The notes under the pieces are model-generated. The model worked only from the letters and a program-made list of their open reading frames with translations. It was not told the DNA's origin and ran no database searches. Below, in pieces: positions 6,204 through 11,776 of a DNA stretch of 11,776 bases (its first letter is position 1; each line of letters starts with the position of its first letter). A program made the position numbers and the translations under genes. This stretch comes from Gemmataceae bacterium. GTDB taxonomy: Bacteria > Planctomycetota > Planctomycetia > Gemmatales > Gemmataceae. Where the stretch lies: NCBI GenBank assembly GCA_017853285.1, contig JAFMJU010000065.1, forward strand, positions 1 through 11,776, read 5' to 3'.

Positions 6204-7346
6204 ATGGAATCAACCGCGGACCAAAGCGCCGACACAACCATCGTGGGCGGAGGTTTTTTCGGCTGCATGATCGCCTGCCACCTGGCCGAGCAGGGGCAGC
6301 GCGTGATCCTGCTCGAACGCGAGGCCACGCTGCTGGACAAGGCCAGCTACCGTAACCAGGCCCGGGTGCACCAGGGGTACCATTACCCCCGCAGCCTCAT
6401 CACCGGGCTGCGCAGCCGGGAGAATTACACCCGTTTCGTGTCTGAATTTGGCGAATGCGTCCACACCGGTTTCGAAAAATACTACGCCATCGGCCGTGAA
6501 TTCTCGAAGGTGAATGCCGCCCAGTTCGAGCTGTTCTGTAAGCGGATTGGCGCGCCGCTGTCGGAGGCCCCCGGCCCGGTGAAAGCCCTGTTTGACCGGG
6601 GCCTCATCGAGGAAGTCTACCGGGTGGAAGAGGCGGCTTTCGACTCCCGCAAACTGGCCGCGCTGGTGCGCCGCAAGCTGGCCGGAAACAAGGTCCAGGT
6701 CTGGATGGAATCCGAGGCGGTCCGCGTGGAGCCCCGGGCCGGTGGCCTGCGCCTCCATGGAAAAAGCCAAGGGCGACCGGTTTCTGTCCAGACGGGGCAG
6801 GTTTACAACTGCACCTACGGAGACTTGAACGGGCTTTTGCGAGCAAGCGGCCTTCCCCTCATTCCGCTCAAGCACGAGCTGGCGGAAATCGCGCTGGTGG
6901 AACCGCCGCCCCCCCTTGCCGGGTTGGGCATCACCGTGATGTGCGGCCCCTTCTTCTCATTGATGCCGTTCCCCTCCACCCCGTGGCACAGTTTCAGCCA
7001 TGTGCGCTACACCCCGCACGCCGGGTGGAACGAATCCGCCCCCGACGACATGTCTCCCGCCGAGGCGCGGGCCATGGGCGAACCGGTCAGCAAGGTGGAA
7101 CAGATGCGGCTGGATGCCCTGCGCTACATGCCCGAGGTGGGTCGGGTCATCCACCGGAAATCGCTGTTCGAGATCAAGACGGTGCTGCCGGTCAACGAGA
7201 AGGATGATGGCCGCCCCATCCTGTTCCGACGGGACTGCGGCCTGCCCGGCCTGCACTGCGTGCTGGGCGCCAAGATCGACAACATCCACGACATCCTCGA
7301 CGAGATCGACAACGCCGGGGCGCCATCCACGCGCCACGCGGCCTGA
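6204..7346 (+). CDS. FAD-dependent oxidoreductase of the DAO fold, 380 aa
   Basis: A flavoprotein of the D-amino-acid-oxidase/glycine-oxidase superfamily. The dinucleotide-binding motif GGGFFG (15-20) sits in a standard beta-alpha-beta unit, with Glu38 at the end of the second strand (VILLERE) to bind the ADP ribose. The segment NQARVHQGYHYPRS (51-64) and the C-terminal GAKIDNIHDILDEID are, as I recall, hallmarks of a subgroup found in surface-polysaccharide or nucleotide-sugar gene clusters, not of amino-acid catabolism. The substrate is unknown. It has no signal peptide and should be cytoplasmic. ATG 6204 gives the normal distance to the FAD motif. The stop is 20 bases from the next start, so it is probably one operon with the SDR-type enzyme; the pair may act in sequence on one substrate. 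Confidence 0.88.
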   Translation: MESTADQSADTTIVGGGFFGCMIACHLAEQGQRVILLEREATLLDKASYRNQARVHQGYHYPRSLITGLRSRENYTRFVSEFGECVHTGFEKYYAIGREFSKVNAAQFELFCKRIGAPLSEAPGPVKALFDRGLIEEVYRVEEAAFDSRKLAALVRRKLAGNKVQVWMESEAVRVEPRAGGLRLHGKSQGRPVSVQTGQVYNCTYGDLNGLLRASGLPLIPLKHELAEIALVEPPPPLAGLGITVMCGPFFSLMPFPSTPWHSFSHVRYTPHAGWNESAPDDMSPAEARAMGEPVSKVEQMRLDALRYMPEVGRVIHRKSLFEIKTVLPVNEKDDGRPILFRRDCGLPGLHCVLGAKIDNIHDILDEIDNAGAPSTRHAA

Positions 7347-7366
7347 ACCATTTTCCAGGGAAACCC

Positions 7367-8149
7367 ATGATGCGAACCGCTTTGGTCGGCTGGTCAGGGC
7401 TGGTGGGAGGCAATTTGCTGGCCCAGGCGAACTTTGACCACAAGTTCCGCTCCACCGATATATCTGAACTCCCCAATCAACCCTATGACCTGCTGGTCTG
7501 CGCCGGGGCGCCCGCTGAGAAGTGGAAGGCCAACCAGGATCCGGAAGGGGATCTGGCCCGACTGGCCCCGCTGTTCGAGGCCCTGCGGCGGGTGCAGGCC
7601 AAAAAGGTCGTGCTGATTTCCACCATCGATGTCTTCGCAAAACCGGTCGATGTGACCGAGAGCTCCCCCACCCACAGCCACACCGCCTCGGTCTATGGCA
7701 AGCACCGGGCCCTGCTGGAGGATCTGGTCAGGCAGCGGTTTGACGCCACCATCCTGCGTTTGCCAGGGCTGTTTGGCCCCGGCCTGAAAAAGAATGTGAT
7801 CTTCGACCTGCTGCGCAACAACCAGGTGGAGAAAATCCATCCCGGGGGCGTCTTCCAGTATTACCCGCTCACGCGCCTGTGGGCGGATATCCAGATTTGC
7901 CTGGGTGGGAATCTGCCACTGGTCCATGCCGCCACCCAACCCGTGGCCACTGATCGCATCGCACGGGAGATCTTTGGCGTGGAACTGGCCCCCAAAGAAG
8001 GAGCCCCGGCCCGCTACGATTTCCACAGCCATCATGCCACCCGATTTGGGGGCAAAGCCGGGTCGCCTTACTGGATGACGGACCTTCAGGTGCTGGAGGC
8101 GATGCGGCTGTTTGTGAATGCGGAACGGGGGCGAGCCCAGGCGGGCTGA
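7367..8149 (+). CDS. Atypical SDR / NAD-dependent epimerase-dehydratase-like protein, 260 aa
   Basis: A short-chain dehydrogenase of the extended or atypical type, likely acting on a nucleotide-activated sugar or similar. The cofactor site is GWSGLVG (8-14, GxxGxxG), followed by VCAGAPA (44-50) and VVLISTIDVF (81-90). The position of the usual Y-x-x-x-K pair reads YGKHR (110-114), so Arg replaces the catalytic Lys, though a Lys is present two residues after the Tyr. RLPGLFGPGLKKN (131-143) matches the substrate-side segment of sugar epimerases. From memory, relatives with YGKHR and 'CAGAPA' accompany DAO-type oxidoreductases in polysaccharide loci. ATG 7367 lies 6 bases after AGGG; ATG 7370 is equally possible. 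It ends directly against the ligA stop codon on the other strand. The reaction is not known, and dehydratase, epimerase or reductase roles all remain open. Confidence 0.85.
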   Translation: MMRTALVGWSGLVGGNLLAQANFDHKFRSTDISELPNQPYDLLVCAGAPAEKWKANQDPEGDLARLAPLFEALRRVQAKKVVLISTIDVFAKPVDVTESSPTHSHTASVYGKHRALLEDLVRQRFDATILRLPGLFGPGLKKNVIFDLLRNNQVEKIHPGGVFQYYPLTRLWADIQICLGGNLPLVHAATQPVATDRIAREIFGVELAPKEGAPARYDFHSHHATRFGGKAGSPYWMTDLQVLEAMRLFVNAERGRAQAG

Positions 8150-10297
<2,148 letters not shown>

Positions 10298-11230
10298 TCA
10301 CTTTCCGCCAATTCCCACCGGCGGCAGCACCAATGGGAGTGCTGCAGGGGGGGCAGACGCGGGCACCGCAGGAGGCGATTGGCCAGTTTTGGCCGCATCG
10401 GTTTGGGTGACGGAAGGTGGAAGAGGGGCCGGAGGCTTTGATTCCCCGGGCGCATGGCTGACTGGTTGAATGGGCGAGGTACCCGCGCCATTTTTGCCTT
10501 TGCGCGCCGGATCCGCCCATGCAAACGGCTCGGTGGGCTTCACCTTGGTATCTTGCGGCTCATCCGCCCAGGAAACATCGGTGAGGGGAATGGTGCTGCC
10601 GCTGATGGTGGTGCCGCGCTGGATGGTACCCGAACGGAAGGGCCCCATGCCGAAGACAAACGCGTCTTTGGCATGCGAGGAAAACTGCTGCACTCCGGAT
10701 TGCCAGACAATCTGCCCAGTCTCGCGGTGGTAGGCAAACAACGCCAGCTTGGCCACACCGGTTTGTTTGGTGCGCTTTGCCAAGGGGATTTCGGGCACGG
10801 AACTGGGTACCCCGGGCACCGGCACAACCTGGGGAATGGTCATCTGGGGCACCCCCACCATCACGCTGTGTGAATCGGTGCCCAATGCGCCCGTCCGGGC
10901 TTCCACGATGTAATTCGCCTTGTCCTTGGTGTCGATAATTTTGACACCAGAAGCCATCATGTGCTGCCTAATACTGCTAATTACATATCCCTTGTCAACC
11001 GTTGTCTCCAGAAAGGTGGTGTCCAAAAACACTTCCTTGCCGGACAGGTAGCTCAAATCGAACTCACTGACGGTTTGGTCCACCGCATTGGAAAGCAACA
11101 GCATTTCGGTGGCGGTACGAGGGGTTTCCGATTGGCGCGTGGTGCCACAACCGATGATCAAAATCGCCAACCCAAGGCACAGCCTTGACTTGCGACTCCA
11201 CCACCCCATCTGGCCCGTTTGCTCCGCCAT
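10298..11230 (-). CDS. Conserved planctomycete-type lipoprotein of unknown function, 310 aa
   Basis: A secreted lipoprotein by its N-terminus: basic WWSRKSR, a hydrophobic stretch LGLAILII (19-26), then Gly-Cys28, a plausible lipobox (IIGC). The mature protein has a folded part to about residue 225, with segments such as GVAKLALFAYHRETGQIVWQSGVQQ (about 157-181) and FVFGMGPFRSGTI (about 191-203), and then a Pro/Ala/Ser-rich low-complexity tail to the end. I believe this pattern belongs to a planctomycete-restricted family (possibly the one named DUF6655), but I cannot confirm it. Function is unknown. ATG 11230 is supported by AAGGAGG about 12 bases upstream; Met8 would still keep the signal peptide. 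It lies 73 bases after the partial gene on its right and may share its transcript. Confidence 0.8.
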   Translation of the reverse strand: MAEQTGQMGWWSRKSRLCLGLAILIIGCGTTRQSETPRTATEMLLLSNAVDQTVSEFDLSYLSGKEVFLDTTFLETTVDKGYVISSIRQHMMASGVKIIDTKDKANYIVEARTGALGTDSHSVMVGVPQMTIPQVVPVPGVPSSVPEIPLAKRTKQTGVAKLALFAYHRETGQIVWQSGVQQFSSHAKDAFVFGMGPFRSGTIQRGTTISGSTIPLTDVSWADEPQDTKVKPTEPFAWADPARKGKNGAGTSPIQPVSHAPGESKPPAPLPPSVTQTDAAKTGQSPPAVPASAPPAALPLVLPPVGIGGK

Positions 11231-11303
11231 CTATCCGCAACCCCTCCTTCCGTCCCGAAATATTCCGGGGGCGGCGGGATGTAACCGGAAAGGGGGGCCT
11301 GAA

Positions 11304-11776
11304 TCAACCCTTGCCCTTTGGCTTGGGCTTGGAGGGGGCCGGTGCAGGTTCTGCCAATTGGCTTAGCAGGTCGCGCAAATCAGCAAGCGGAGGCTTGGCG
11401 TGGCTTTCCGGCTCGGGGATGGGAGGAGGCACCCTGGGGCTTTCAGGTTCGGGTACCAGAGGAATGGCTGGGTAATCATCCTCCTCGGGCAGCAAGGAAA
11501 GGAGGGGCTGCTCACGCAAGGTGGCCGCCGCCGGGCTGGCTACCGGAATGGGGGGAATTTCCTCATCCAATTCCAGGACCAGGTCGGACTCGACCGGAAC
11601 CGCGAGGATCGCCGCCTGCTCGGGCATGTCTTCCAGTTCGACCAATTCCACCTCGTCCGCTTCATCAGCGGGAACGGCGAGTGCCTCGAGCAATTGGTCC
11701 TGGCGGAGCCGGCGGGTCGCATCCGCCCTCAGGGTGTACTGCAAAACAAATTCCACCTTGCCGAAGCGGAGCCGGG
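11304..11776 (-). CDS. 3' part of an acidic, Pro-rich protein, possibly an FHA-domain protein
   Basis: The frame is open to the right window edge, so this is a C-terminal fragment of at least 157 residues; a GTG at 11756 is probably internal, since coding continues upstream as RLRFGKVEFVLQY. That segment resembles the last strands of the FHA domain in the 4121-4876 gene (GDTLSVGTLDFELQV), which suggests an FHA domain just outside the window. The rest is low complexity: an acidic region (DEADEVELVELEDMPEQ), a Glu/Pro-rich region (PEPESPRVPPPIPEPES) and a final amphipathic helix with a basic tail (LADLRDLLSQLAEP ... KPKPKGKG). Function is not recognised. The FHA idea is inference from one short segment and a matching overall layout. 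Confidence 0.6.
   Translation of the reverse strand, partial: RLRFGKVEFVLQYTLRADATRRLRQDQLLEALAVPADEADEVELVELEDMPEQAAILAVPVESDLVLELDEEIPPIPVASPAAATLREQPLLSLLPEEDDYPAIPLVPEPESPRVPPPIPEPESHAKPPLADLRDLLSQLAEPAPAPSKPKPKGKG

Overview
The window reads as a piece of a GC-rich bacterial chromosome, most probably from the Planctomycetota (Gemmata-like). The grounds are indirect: a short FHA protein with a long Pro/Ala linker, a lipoprotein that looks like a planctomycete-restricted family, a twin-arginine-like solute-binding protein with no permease beside it, a typical 2-Cys peroxiredoxin of the GGLG/YF type, and a MutY with an unusual active site. No rRNA, tRNA, CRISPR array, insertion sequence or phage gene was seen.

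Layout, left to right. (1) 1-273, minus: the N-terminal part of an ABC-2-type (GldA/NatA-like) ATPase that runs off the left edge. (2) 274-505: a divergent control region with a perfect 9-bp inverted repeat. (3) 506-2444, plus: an apparent operon of 2-Cys peroxiredoxin, an unrecognised 156-residue protein, and folD, the last two coupled by a GTGA start/stop overlap. (4) 2486-3961, minus: a divergent extracellular solute-binding protein. (5) 3962-4120: a second divergent control region rich in small inverted repeats. (6) 4121-6053, plus: an FHA-domain protein followed 10 bp later by mutY. (7) 6054-6203: a gap with an AT-rich island. (8) 6204-8149, plus: a two-gene module of an FAD-dependent (DAO-fold) oxidoreductase and an atypical SDR nucleotide-sugar-like enzyme. 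(9) 8150-10165, minus: ligA, whose stop codon abuts the SDR stop codon with no base between them. (10) 10166-10297: a structured ligA leader. (11) 10298-11230, minus: a lipoprotein with a Pro/Ala-rich tail. (12) 11304-11776, minus: the 3' part of a gene that may be a second FHA-type protein.

Functionally the window mixes housekeeping genes for redox defence (peroxiredoxin), C1/folate metabolism (folD) and oxidative DNA repair (mutY, ligA) with signalling and cell-envelope genes. I do not see a clear new defence or mobile system. The points most worth a second look are the Asp-to-Glu change at the MutY catalytic position with a changed FSH loop, the DAO-SDR pair, the unrecognised gene coupled to folD, the two intergenic inverted repeats, and the structured ligA leader, which also argues for a later ligA start.
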